Source of the DNA: Catonia carolina
Taxonomy: Eukaryota; Arthropoda; Insecta; Hemiptera; Achilidae
Assembly: GCA_035578175.1 (NCBI GenBank)
Contig: JAQMRL010000001.1
Location: forward strand, 435,450,045 to 435,514,044
DNA: 64,000 bases
Reading direction: 5' to 3'
Shown: positions 11,201-24,700 of the stretch, piece after piece
Numbering within the stretch: the first letter of the stretch is position 1
Layout: each line of letters begins with the position of its first letter
Made by a program: the position numbers and the translations under genes
Notes under the pieces: generated by a model
Told to the model about the DNA's origin: nothing
The model's input: only the letters and a program-made list of their open reading frames with translations
Databases searched by the model: none

Positions 11201-14200
11201 AACATTTACTGCAGTTGAGATTTTTTTTTGTTAACTAGCTTAATGTAATCAACTTTAATATAATGAAGTGTAAAGCCAACTTTGAATTTTTTTAATTTAC
11301 TTCAGTTTGGAGAGGAATCTCATGGACTGTCCAGAATCTTATGATTTTACTTTCGATGTTTTGTATAAATATATGTTATTAGCTAATACAACAGATATTG
11401 ACCTTAAAATTGAATTATAAGGAAACCCAAGTGGCAACTAAATGATCTGTACAAATAATGAACTTTGTCTGAAAACTCATTTTTTGTTTAAGAAACTATT
11501 TTTTTTTGTATAATTCATTGAAGAATTAAACATTTTTACTTTCTCTTGCCTATATGAATGTATAGGAGGGAAAGTATTGCTTTCATGTCGATTTTTCACC
11601 GGATTTACACGTTTTCAGACCCCCTGAACCCAAAAAACATGTTTTTAGCTATTGGTCTGTGTGTGTGTACACAAAATATCTCAAGAACGGAACATCGTAC
11701 GAACTTGAAACTTGAAACTCAAATTACAAACTACTACCGAACCCGACACGAACATTTTCATCAAAATTGGTCAACCGGAAGTAGTAGTATATTCGTGTAA
11801 TTTTTCACTTTTTTGCGATTTTCTCAAAAACCGGTTCTACGATTTTTTTTAAAATCGCCTCATTTACTTAATTTTTTATGCTCTACAAGATAAGGTAGAG
11901 ATAAGCTACACTGGGCGACCACATCAGGCTAACTGATGGCTCAGTGAGACTGGTTCCCACATACAATCAGCTCTCACTTTTGGCTCCAAGAAGGCACACA
12001 GCCGGCCACACCCCGGTAAACCATGTTGGTCCATGGGCTAGACAAAGTGAGGGTCTCTAGTGGTACCAAAATCACTAGTAAGGTAGCGTCTGTACTCCAT
12101 GTTAGGAGCGGCTACGAAAGGCGTCTGTACTCCATGTTAGGGGCGGCCTATATAAAACCTGGCAGATAGGTATAAAATACCTCTTCCATTACATGTGGTC
12201 GATGTGGAAGAGTAGACCACCAACCTTCATGACCGTCATGACAAGATAAGGTAGGCGCCATGTTTGCTGAAATTCTTGGTGAGGCTGTTTTCACGTAAAA
12301 AATTTTTTTTAAGATTGCGGCTTTATTATGCATTTTACCGCTAAAATGTATATAATTAAAGTTGTAGAGAATTTAAAATCCTACAACTTTTATTTCAAAC
12401 ATTTTTTGTTTAACGCTTATTTTAGCGGTAATTAGCAATTTTCTGTTTTTTCTCATGAAAACATGTGAAAAATCTATTTTTTTATGATTTCGGCTTTAGT
12501 ACACATTTTATTTTTTTTTTAATTCATTCCAGTGGAGTGCTATTTGACTTTTAATTTAGTAATGCAACTAAGAACTTTGCATCCAAAAGGCTCGAGTGTT
12601 AAGTTATTTATATAACTTAATTATCCCTTAGTAGAAATAGACCGGTATAAAGTTTCTATTAATTGAGTAATACCAGTTAAGCAAGAATCTTTGTGTGGTG
12701 ACCATGTGACAGTCATATGTGAACAAACTCGACCGGGTTTCAATGTTCGAATTTCATTTGTATTCCTAAGCCATAAATACGGCCAAAGAAGCGATGGATT
12801 TTGGTTTTATCAACAGTATACTGTTCTTGGTAACAAAAAAAGTATCTCTTAAATTACTCTTGGTGTGTGTATATCATGTAATGTTTATAGATAGTAATGC
12901 TTTTTACTTACTCTTGTTCCTATATATTCATATAGGCAAGAATCTTTATAAAAGATATTTTTACTTTCTCTTGCCTATATGAATATATAGGAAGGAAAGT
13001 ATTGTTTTCATGGCGATTTTAACAAATCCACTCTTCACCGGATCTACACGTTTTCAGACCCCCTGAATTCAAAAAACATGTTTATAGCGATTGGTCTGTG
13101 TGTGTGTGTACAAAATATCTCAAGAACGGAACATCGTATGAACTTGAAACTTGAAACTTAAGTTACATACCACTACCGGGCCTGACACGAACATTTTCAT
13201 CAAAATCGGTCAACCGGAAGTAATAGTTTATTCGTGTAATTTTTCACTTTTTTGCAATTTTCTCAAAAACTGGTCCTACGATTTTTTTAAAAATCGCCTC
13301 ATTTACTAATCTTTTTATGCTCTACAAGATAGGGTAGGCACCATGTTTGCTGAAATTCTCGGTGAGGGTGTTTTCACGTAAAGAAAGTGTTTTTTTAAGA
13401 TTACGGCTTTAATATGTATGACAGCGCAAAAATTTATATAATAAAAGTTGTAGAGAATTTAAAGTCCTACAACTTTTATTTCAAACATTTTTTTGTATAA
13501 AGCTTAGTTTAGCAGTAATAAGCGATTTTCCGTTTTTTCTCACGAAAATGTGTGAAAAATTGATTTTTTTCAGATTTTGGCCTTAGTATGCATTTTATGA
13601 CAAAAGTGTATATAATCGAATTTATAGAAAATTAAAAGGTCTACAACTTTTATTTAGAGCATTTTTCTCTACAGAGCCTAGTTTAGCGTGAAAGAGTGAT
13701 TTTCCGTATTTTTAAGGCAAACTGAGGTCGATTTTCATTTTGCCTCTTCCATATATGATTAAAGTTAGGTTATGTTTATTGAGGTTAGTTTTGTGTTTAT
13801 TTCTAATGTTTTATTACTAATGTTAGGTTTATTGTTAAATATTTGCACTGGTAAGAGAAAGTTGTGCGAGTGTTTCACACCAGATTTTTTTTTTTGTTGT
13901 AATAGATTCTTGAACAGACACCACCAAGTCATCCCGATCGTCAGTATTTAGAAGAAGCTTTGGCAAAAGCTGAAGAATTTTTAGTGCAGGTTACGATAAT
14001 GTTTTTAATTTTTAATACTCTTATTTGTATAAGTTTTTTCTTCTTCTTAGTCCATTATACTAAAGAGAGCATGAATGAGTACTTACTTTTAGCTAGATGA
14101 AATGATTAAGAATAATTTTTATGTCAGTTTTATTACACTCCAAGTAAAGTAGTTTTTTGCAAAGAGGCCAGCAAAGACCACTTAAATGTCTAGTTTCTTT

Positions 14201-17200
14201 ATTTTTTCTTAGTCCAGAAGTTCTTTAAGAGAGGATTGAGGTAGTATGATTATTTTAGCAAAAATGATCAATTTTTGAATTTTTATATTTTATATAAGTA
14301 TATATAATTCATAGATTAAAAAAATGTTAATTTATGCTCCTATGCTTATAATTATTTTTGCACTGGCCGTCCACCGTTTCAAGTAAGATTTAATATTGAA
14401 TTTTGATTTAATTGTTTCAATAAGTCTTAGAGTTTATGTTACTTTTTGTGTGAGTTATTTATTTATTTTATGCTTGTTGCACATACAGCAGGCCCTTTAC
14501 ACTCGTTCTGGTGTTTTAAATATTTGACATCTGATGGAGTTCTTATAAGAACTCATATATTTTTATTTCAAACTGTCATGGGCCCTACATACTATTGGTA
14601 GTTGGCAGTTGGGTTAAGTTTGCATTCTAAGGCTGGTTGCTCACATATGTATCAAAACTGCTGTAACCAAAAATGTTCTTGTTTTAAGCAAAATCATTTT
14701 GCTTAACATAGAACGTTTTTGTTTAGGCCGGGTGTTACATATCTAGCAAAAGTGCTTTAAGCAAAAATGTTTTAGCTTGAAACAGAAGCTTTTTTGTTTT
14801 TACTAAAATACAGTGCAAAACTGAAATAATTAGTAATGGCGCTGGACAATGATGTAGTGGTATTATTGTGGTGTATTCAATAGAAATAGCTTGTGAAAAA
14901 GAAGTAGACAAACGTTTATGGATACACTCAATAAATGAGAAGAGGGAAAGAGAAAACACTTTGTCGAATTTAATTGATGAATTGCAATGTGATGACATCA
15001 AATTTCCCAGTCGTTCAAATTGGTCCTTGTTATGATGTTCCTTCAACTGTTCCTTCAGCATTACTTCCATTGTAAAAAATAACCTCACTATACACAGCCA
15101 ATATGAAACGATCTTAATACAAAATACACGTATCTATTGCCAGTTGCCGGAATGTAACAGGACAGTGCGCTATGCGCTTGTGTAAATGTTTCCCTTCACT
15201 AGCAAATGTTGCTTGTGAGATGAGCACTGCCACTTCTGCTCAAACGTGCTGGATTACGCTTCAAAGCATTTTTGCTTTTTGCTCGATCACGCTTAAACAA
15301 GTTAAAACGTGCTGTACCGCATTTCGTATTCATGCTAGATGAGTGTGCGATATTCCTATCTAACTCATGGAAATTACTGTTTGAGTAAGTTTAAACAAAA
15401 ACTTTTTTGCTTAAAGCAGTGTTGCTAGATATTAGTGCGCCAGGCATAACTGATAAAACATAATTGGATATAAATTAAAATACATTTGACAGCGCTGGTT
15501 ATCTGGTCACAGTGAGTTTCTTAAATTTTTGATGAGGGTTGATGACTATGATAGTCGATGCCCACTGAACATGAAAATGAATTTTTCTGTTTCAATAGTT
15601 TTGAACTAAATTTTTTCATAATTCCCAAAATATTTATATGTTGTTCATAAAATCCCATAGATTGTATTTAAATGTACTACTTTAATGCACTAGCCTTACA
15701 ACTGTATTTTAGTTTTGTTATTGTGTGAAGCTCTTAATAAACTTAGAACAAATTCTCTGTGTACTAACACATTTTGAATTATTAATTTCCAAAAATTATA
15801 ATTAAAATTTCTCTTCGATGGTTTAAGGCTAGATATAAAGCTACAACAATTTTTATGTTCTGATTTATTAAAATTTCTGTTTTATTGAAAGGAAAAATGA
15901 ATTCTGGAAAATTTACATTTAGGATGACATAGTATAGCCTGATTTTCGTAAGGAGAGCGCTGGGCAAAACGTGGATCTGCATTAGTATAGTCTTGTATGT
16001 ACTGCAATAGTGCAACATATGTAATCAACAATGTTACAGAATACCTACAAAATACAATGGGTGTTGTCAATTTTCAACAACACTCTGACTGTACATCTAA
16101 CTGTAGGTCGGAGGGGTATGCAGGGTCCAAGTCAAGTATGCGAATGCGTAGTCCAGTGCTCACAGCAATTGGCTTGGCCTTTACCTACCCTAATTTTTAC
16201 ATTCCTTGCATTTAACATGATTTTTTAAGAATAAAAATCTTAATTTATCGCTGTAATGAAATATTTCTGATTTGACAGGTCAATGAAGGGATTGCGGAGA
16301 AAGAAAATTCAGAAAGATTAGAGTGGTTACAGACCCATATTCAGTGTGATGGTTTAGATGAACCCCTAATATTTAATTCATTGACAAATGCTGTTGTTCC
16401 TAGAAAGGTATTACATCATGGTGTTCTTACAAAGGTATGTTATCTTTTTTAATTTCTTCCACAAAAAAAAACAAAAAAACATGTAAATATAAATGTAGCT
16501 GTGCTATTTTTTTTGTTTTAATAATATTCAATTTCTTGTCACTGTGTTATTTCAGACAAAAAGTGGAAAACAACTCGTTGGATTCCTGTTTAATGATTTC
16601 CTACTATTAGCTCAACCATATCGCCCCTTACAAGAAAATCAATTTTCATTTGAACGAAATGCCAGTGTGGTTTTCAAAATGTATAAACAGGTAATTAATT
16701 TCTGTATTAAAATAAATTATATACTAGAAATTTATATAACAAAAAAGTTCTATCTTGGGTTAAAAAAATCAGGGACTATTAGACGGTGGTAAGACTGGAA
16801 GCACTGTATGGAGTAGAAACACTTAAAATTATGTTGAAAAGTGGTAGTAATAAAATAATGAGCAAAGAAAGGAGAATAATTTGTAACATTCTAGGACCTA
16901 AGAAGGAAGAAGACAATCTTACAATCATGGGCGTACCCAGCAAGGGACAGGGGGCAGCTGCCCCCTCCAGAAGAAGCAAAAAAGAATTAAATGATACAAA
17001 AGAGTGATGATACAAAGCAAACTTAGGTAGGATGACAGCAAATAATCACTTGTTTCCCCTCACTGAAATTCATTCATTCACGTTTTCCGTTCTAAAATGT
17101 TTTACAATTTGAACAACCATGGCTTGCCCTCCCCCGCCAGTTTTGATCCTGGGTATGCCCATGATACAATAGACCCCATTCAAGCAAAGAGATATATGAT

Positions 17201-18694
17201 AAAACTGAAAACATAATCCACGTAATGAGAAAAAGGAGACTTGTATTTTCAGACATGTCGCTATAATGAACTGTTGCCGATTGACAAACCAAATTTTCCA
17301 TAAAATAATAATTCTCAAAACCAAACCAGCATGGTTCAAAGTAACATTGAATGACCTAAAAGATGCAAAAATTGATACAGAAGATATACAATATAGGGAC
17401 ATTTTTAGAATAAAAAGCCAGAGAGTGTTCTTCAAGAAGAAAATATTAAGAAGAGACGTGAACCGTACAACATTGAACAACTCAAGAAGGAAATAACTAA
17501 AAAATGAAAAGATTGTGGGAGAAAAGGAAATTTTGAGCAAAATTTGAAGAAGTAATTAAAATATTGATTCGGCATGCTTTCTTTAAAGGGCCTTTCAGGG
17601 GAAAAATAAATAAATAGCCTGTTTTTTATTCTCAAAATTTGTGTATAATTTAGGGTACATTTGATTTGATTTTTTAATGGAGAAACTATTTCAGGGGTGC
17701 TTGAGACTATTAACTTGGTTTTCACATTATTAAAAACTACATACTGATGGTTAGTCACGAAATGAACTTTGTTTGAGACGAAGTGTAAGAGGGGAACAAT
17801 CTACTGTGCATGCCCAGTTTCAATATTTCAATCCTAAAAACATACTGACACTAGTAGTTCATTGAAATAAACAGTCCTTATTTTATTACGCGACGAGTGG
17901 TACAGGAAATATTGTTTTGGCTATTCTGTTTTTACGTTTTAGGCTACATTTATACAAATAAAAGTATTTTAATTCATTAAAACTCATTCCGTTCCTTTTC
18001 ATTTTAATTCTTCACATTTTATTCATTATTGTATAATGTTGTAATAAATTAGTTATTTATCCGTGTATTATAAGTTTATCATGTCGACCATGCCCATAAC
18101 GGACAGGTGGAATGTCAAATTATTTACACTCAATCTGTTCGTTGCAGGGCTAAAATAAATAGTTCTGTTTCTTATCACATGGTCAGCCAATTAAATGTCT
18201 GAATCATTTAAGAACACAAGAGGTAGTGGTGCAAAAGACACTAATTGGAGTTGTCTCCTCTGAAAGTAATGAATTTCATTAGATGCAAGCCACCGCTACC
18301 TGTTCCCGAACATGAAGCGGTGGCTTGCAACTCAGCGGTTCGCCAATGAGGAAGAGCTTCAAAACGCCGTGAATGGTTGGCTACATTCACAGGTGGCAAA
18401 TTTTTATGCAGAGGGTATTTCAAAGACTGTTCCAAGGTACGACAAGTGCTTGAATGTGTTTCGCAACTATGTCGAAAAATAGAGAAAAACTGTAGTTTTA
18501 ATATTTATATAATAAAGTTTTTGTATCTTCACTCGTTTACTTTTTATTTCAAAACGGAGGTTATTTTCTGGATAACACTCATATTTACTGATTCTGAAAA
18601 CTGAAGTTCAGATAAATGGATCTCTACTGTATTTGGATTTACATAACTGATGCATTGTAATTATTAATACTGGTTTTTATGAATATTGATATAA

Positions 18695-18725
<31 letters not shown>

Positions 18726-21700
18726 GTTGTGTGTTAATGATTTCTGTTTTTATTTATTTGGTATTATTATTGTTGTGCAGCCGTTACTATTAAGTGATTC
18801 AACGATAATAAATACTCCTGAAAGTGCTGACTCTTTAGAATTAAAAATAGAACATGCAAGGGTCATACATAATCTGACCCTTAGTTCGCATAACGAAAAG
18901 AATTTATGGATTAAAAAAATTACCGAAGCACAAAAGGAACTTCTACATAATGAAAAATGTCATTTACAAAGACAACAGTCAAGTAAGTATTATTTGAGTT
19001 TCCTTTATAAAAAGTTATTATTATTTTTTTTTAATAATGTGTTCATATTTTTGGTGGTAACTTTTGAAATTTTCATCTATGATTGTTCCTTAGTCTGTCC
19101 GTCCCACCCAGATGTCACAAACTTCACAAAATAGCAACTAATGGTTTTTGGATTTGTAATCTACACCAAAAGTTTGTGAGCCTGCCTGGATTGGGTTTGA
19201 AGTTCCGGTGTTAGGGCACCGCTGCCCGGTTCCGTGGTTTGAAGCCTTTATGTAAAAATTACCAAGTTGCAGCCCGCGTTTTACGCAAAAACAACCCAAA
19301 GAGGAACAAGACAGTTTATCGGGGTCCTGTCTAAGACCAGAACGAAAGAATGGAATGACAAAGGAAAAACAAATACGGAAGGGAACAGTCACTTGCAAAA
19401 TTGAACTTAAAACCACAAACAAAGGCGTCCACTTACTTGTTATTGAATACTGCAGGATAGAGTCCAATTGATGAATACACGTGAATTTCGTTTTGTTGAT
19501 TAATCGTTGTAATATTACCTTAGCGAATATAGTACATTTAAATAAGCACACAAAACATAATATTGTACAAATAGTTACACACATGAGTACATTTAAACTT
19601 TATAGTTATGAAACAGAATACAGCAATTGCCAACGCATCCCGTCAGACGCGTGGCTGAAGAAAAGCCTTGAGCGAAACAGTGTGTCCGTGGCAAAAGTTA
19701 ATGCACATGTGGGAGAAGAAACAGTTGTAGGATCGTGGGTGTGGTGTGGATATATAGAGGAAGGAAGAGTAAAGTTACCATACACGATCCAGAAGGCAGT
19801 TATGACACTGCAATATTTTAAATATAAATCAGAATACACCTGCCGCGGTGCATATATTTACAAAACAAAATGAAGCGAATAAACAAAACTAATTAGAGTG
19901 GTAGACATTGCCCTTAACATCCAATTTTGACCGGAAGTGGCCCAAACTGGAAGTCAAGAAGTCAAAGTCAGAATCTGGAAACAAAAATAGTGTCAATCGA
20001 TTCCTTTTAAAGAGTAGATACAGAAATCACTAATGGATTTTGCTATAAGTGAAAGATAAGCCTTTTTAAAAATTGTCACCTGCCATGAGGCGCATCATCT
20101 CATGAAAGGGATTTTTTCTATAGTTTATTCATTTTTAATATTAGCAGCATGAATCTAAATAAATCTGTAAAATAAATTTGTCAAACAGGTTTACATATGA
20201 GTAAGATAGTTAATTCAATTAATCCTGTTTAACAGAACAGAAAATATGGGATATGTGAGTGTGTAAAAAAGTAAAAGAAAAGACAGTAAAACACGTGATC
20301 TGAATAACACTTAGATCTAGTGGCAGACAATTTTATGAGAAGTTGTATTGAAGTGGTTTTTCCTTGAGAAGAGATCAAGATAAACTGAGAAAGAGCTGTG
20401 AACAATGTTGTGTAAAACATGATTTGGATGTATTTACAAGGTGTAATTGAAAAGTTTTAAGACTTCTTGTAATTTCAAAATGGCTGTACTTTCAGACATT
20501 ACTTGAAAGCAATCCTTATCTGACTAAACCCACTGGTTTCAATGTTGTTCCACTTTTAAAAGGATTTCTTGAAATTTTATTTCTTACAAGTTTTAAGATC
20601 CCTCTCAGTATTTGCCTGACCTACAATTGACTCAAATTGAATCTCTACCAGAAAAATTTTCAATAATGTATAGGAGACAAGTAGAGGTCAGCAGGGATTA
20701 TGTCAGAGGAATAGGAGGGGATTTCAGAAGCATTACGATTTGGTATTAGGCCAAAAACTGGGATATTTGAGCCTGGTGTTGTTTATTTTGGTCCAACAAC
20801 TTTTTCACAATGAATTTCATGGACACCTGATGCATTTCAAATCTTCAGTAAAGTTAGAGAAAGAACTTAAATTCAGTTCTTTCTCTTTCTTCCTGTTAAT
20901 TGTGTAAGATCAAAGTTAATCAAGGTTTAATAAGTGTACTATCAAAGAGTACTTAATTGTGAACTTCCACAATGGTTTTGGTGGTTTTTGAAGTGGAATG
21001 CTGGTCAAACCAGGGGTTATTTCCACTGATTTGTGGCAGTATTTAAATCTAATGCACCAGAAAAACTATTTGACCGATTCAGACATTAATCTCTAAAAGC
21101 AGTTTTTAAAAGTTCATTAATCTAAAAAACTAATTTTCCAGTTTTAAAACAATATTCAATGCAAACTTGTTCTGTTTTTCATCCATTTTGCAAAACAAAG
21201 ATAAAACCTTCTCTTTTCACACCGTCAGGCAAACTTAGCTTCTCAGAGCAGTCACTGATGGCACATGTGTTAAAATTTTTCAGTCACATTTTTGTTTTTA
21301 TTTATTTATTTAACGTCGCATCAACTGCAACGGTCATTAGCGATGACGTTGGGGCGTAACTGTGGAGGATGAAATGATTTTTTGTAACGTATGAAAATAT
21401 GCCGTCACATCTTGTATGTACACATAAAATGCTTAAGTTATTGTCAGGAACTTTTTTAATTTTTCTAGTGATTATAATATTAAACAGATTTTTAAAACGT
21501 AATTATATAATTCTTTCTCATTACAAAATAGAACAGGCACAGTTCGGAGCAGTTGGGCGTGTCTTGGTAGCAGTATTAGAAGGTACTCATTTGAAGCCAT
21601 CTCCCGCTGCTGGTAAGATGGTCTTAAAACTTCTCACCAAACTGCAACTGCACCGTTGTCCTCAGCATGTGGTTTTTTCTTGTTTTAATCTGCAAACATT

Positions 21701-24700
21701 AGTTTTCTTTAGCATGTTTTCATCACAGCACTCATCTTCATTGCACACCATTATTATTGAATTTGTTATCTTTAACAATTGTTTCATTTTTTTTTTGCAT
21801 GTTTATTAATGTGTGAATTTTTTCTATTTGTCGTGTACATTGTAATTTTATTGGATTGATTTTCAGTAAAAAGTTTATATATGTACATTTTTTAATTTGA
21901 GAAACCTATGTGAACATGTTTATTAAATGAATAAATAGTACCAGCATCTCTTGTGGAGTCTTGGCTAGAAAACTTGCCGGCCCGTGGTGTAGTGGTCAGC
22001 GCAACTGGCTACTATGCCGGGGTTTCGGGTTCGATTCCCGGTCAGGTCTGGCATTTTTTCATCTGTAAATCACCACATATTACCTACGTACAAGCCCAAG
22101 GCTTATGTAGGCATCATCACTCAATAAAATAAAAAAAAAAAACCTGACATCGGTTTTGTTTTGCTTAACACAGATTAATTTTTTTCTGTGATACATGTTT
22201 TTGCCTTCTTTTTTTCAACTCTGTTACCCATTTTTAGATATAGGCCTGCTCTAGTGCCCTCCATATTTGTGAGCTGCTGTTCTTTTTCTACAATTTAGAC
22301 TCACTGTGCATTTAATGATATCCACCCCTACCTTTTCCGCAGGCAACATCTTCCATCAATATTTTAAAATTATTGTTTTTTTTTAGATAAATTAACAACA
22401 GATTTACTTAAATATTACAGAATATGTATAAAAAAATGAAAGGTGCACATATATTTCTCAAATGTTTCTTGCTTTGTACAACTCTATTAAGAGAAAAGCT
22501 GAGACTGATTCATTTCTACTCATTTAATAAATCGTTACAGTTCATGAATATTCATTTAATCAGCATGATGATTAGGATCATTATCTTGTTTCTTTTTTTG
22601 TACTTTTCTATTATGTGGATGCCACTCCGATTTCCGCTAATTTTTTCACTTTTACTCTACACGAACGAAAACTGTAGTAACATATGTGTCATTGTTGAAA
22701 GCCGAGTATTATCGAATATAATAAAGGTGCCCTCGTAATGACACTAATGCCCTATACACTCTGCCATTGATTGTACAGTTGCCACCGATGTTAAAATTGA
22801 CTGAGTTAGAGTTAATTAGCCCATAACCTAACTTGATTCAAAAATAAATCCTTATACATCCTGCAGCTTGGAATCAATACTATTTTATATAATAAATTTC
22901 ATTAACCTTTTTTAAGCTACCTTTATTTTTTATTAATCACTTACACGTGTTTTCGTGGATCTACCATCATCAGAGTATATTATACCATTTGAAACTAATT
23001 TTTTTTTAAATTTATAGAAGATGTTCCCCTATATCTTTAGTCATTTGTATAAAACAGTTTTATACAAAATTTTATATGGTAAAATATACTCTGATGATGG
23101 TGGATCCACCAAAACATGTATAAATGATTAATACAAAATAAAGGCAGCTTAAAAAAGGTTAGTGAAATTTATTAAATAACATAGTAACCTAACTTGAATT
23201 CACCAGCAAGTTCAAGGTAGATCTTAGGAACTAATGCCCAACCCTGACTGTCAGATTAATAGTCTTTTCGTGAGCTTTCTCACTGACTCGGTAATGTGGC
23301 AGTCTAGTTGTGGCTCCTGTAAAAATTCCATTGCATCTTTGTGACACACGGAAAGATTCTAAATTGTCATTCGCTGTTCCATCTCGCTATCGACTAATTA
23401 TACAACAAGTTAATGCACAGAAAATAATAACTACAGACAATTCTGCTATCACACGCACATATTACGTAGAAAACTGGTTACTTTAATATCATTTTTAATT
23501 TTATTTATCAATTTATGAACATAATATTAGATAACAGTGAAATATACATCGGTAGAGATAAGACAATCGGCAGTTGCGCTCTGATAGCATGGCGCACAGA
23601 TAACAGAGAAATGGTCATTCAGCGGTTTTGTGGATGCACAGTTTTATTATAATAAATCAAAAAAATTAAAAATTTTTAAATATATAATGTTGTTTACTGT
23701 TTATTTATAAACAGAAATCCATATCCAGGTATCCATATTCCATTTACTTCCACGTTAATAACTTGGCAATCGAAAAAAATCTGAAATGGGAGTAGCATTC
23801 GCATAATACAAGCGTAAATTTTTTCTTCCAGGTTTCTGAGGCATCTATTGTAGTAAATAATTTTCAGCATGTTATTGTTTTATACATTATTGTGGTTGGT
23901 ATTTCATCATTTAATCATTCTAACCGTCACAGTCATGTTTTTCTTTTACTTTACCTTTATCAATTTTTTATATTTGGGTTTTTTGTAATTTATGTTTTTT
24001 AGTATGAACTGTTAATTTTTATTTTGGTTTGTGTTGATGATGGGTGTGTTCATTTTGTTTATATAATATTAATTAACAGGATACATTATTGTTAACATTG
24101 TCATTATTTCTTCAATTCACGCCTTCTTATGTTCATTTTAGTTCGTCGCCGACCTATTAGAGGAATACTTCGTTTGGTAGTTGTTGAAGCGGCATATTTA
24201 TGTTTACCAGGTAGGGAAGGTGGTTATTTTTTTATTGTTGATTTGTTCCTGTGTCCACCGTTTATGTCCAAGTATTATTTATTTTATTATAATCGTTAAA
24301 TTTGCACCAGATTATTAACAACCATAATGTTTTTTGATGATTTTATCATCGGATAACGCACATAGAAAAATTTCCAGAATTTTATCCAATCATCCATTTA
24401 TTTAAATAATTTGTATTCCAAAACTTCTCCAATGATCACAATTTTATTTATTTTTGTCAATTATGTTTTTGGTTTTTCTCCCATCTAATTATAAAATAAT
24501 AACTAATTTGATGTCAAATCTAGTTTATTCACTAGTAGACTTCTAATAGAAGTATTTTCTTTTTACCCTGATGTATCACTCCTGTTTTTGTAATTACACA
24601 ATACTAGTTGCTGTTTTTCTCCTGTGTTGTTGTTTTGTTAAAAGTTTAATTTGAATTAATTTTGTCCTTGTGAAGGGGCCATTTGTGACCACCCAATTTT

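Noticed and set aside
10993..11202. Apparent small gene starting MTVYVRF
   Set aside because: It is the interior of an intersectin exon; the reading frame continues upstream to the acceptor at 10983 and the Met is internal.
16031..16228. Overlapping small frames near 16 kb as a gene
   Set aside because: Two overlapping plus-strand frames and two minus-strand frames, none with motifs or splice sites that fit intersectin phases.
21979..22055. Possible functional tRNA gene
   Set aside because: A and B boxes are present, but the sequence continues into a SINE body with an A-rich tail and the acceptor stem does not pair well.
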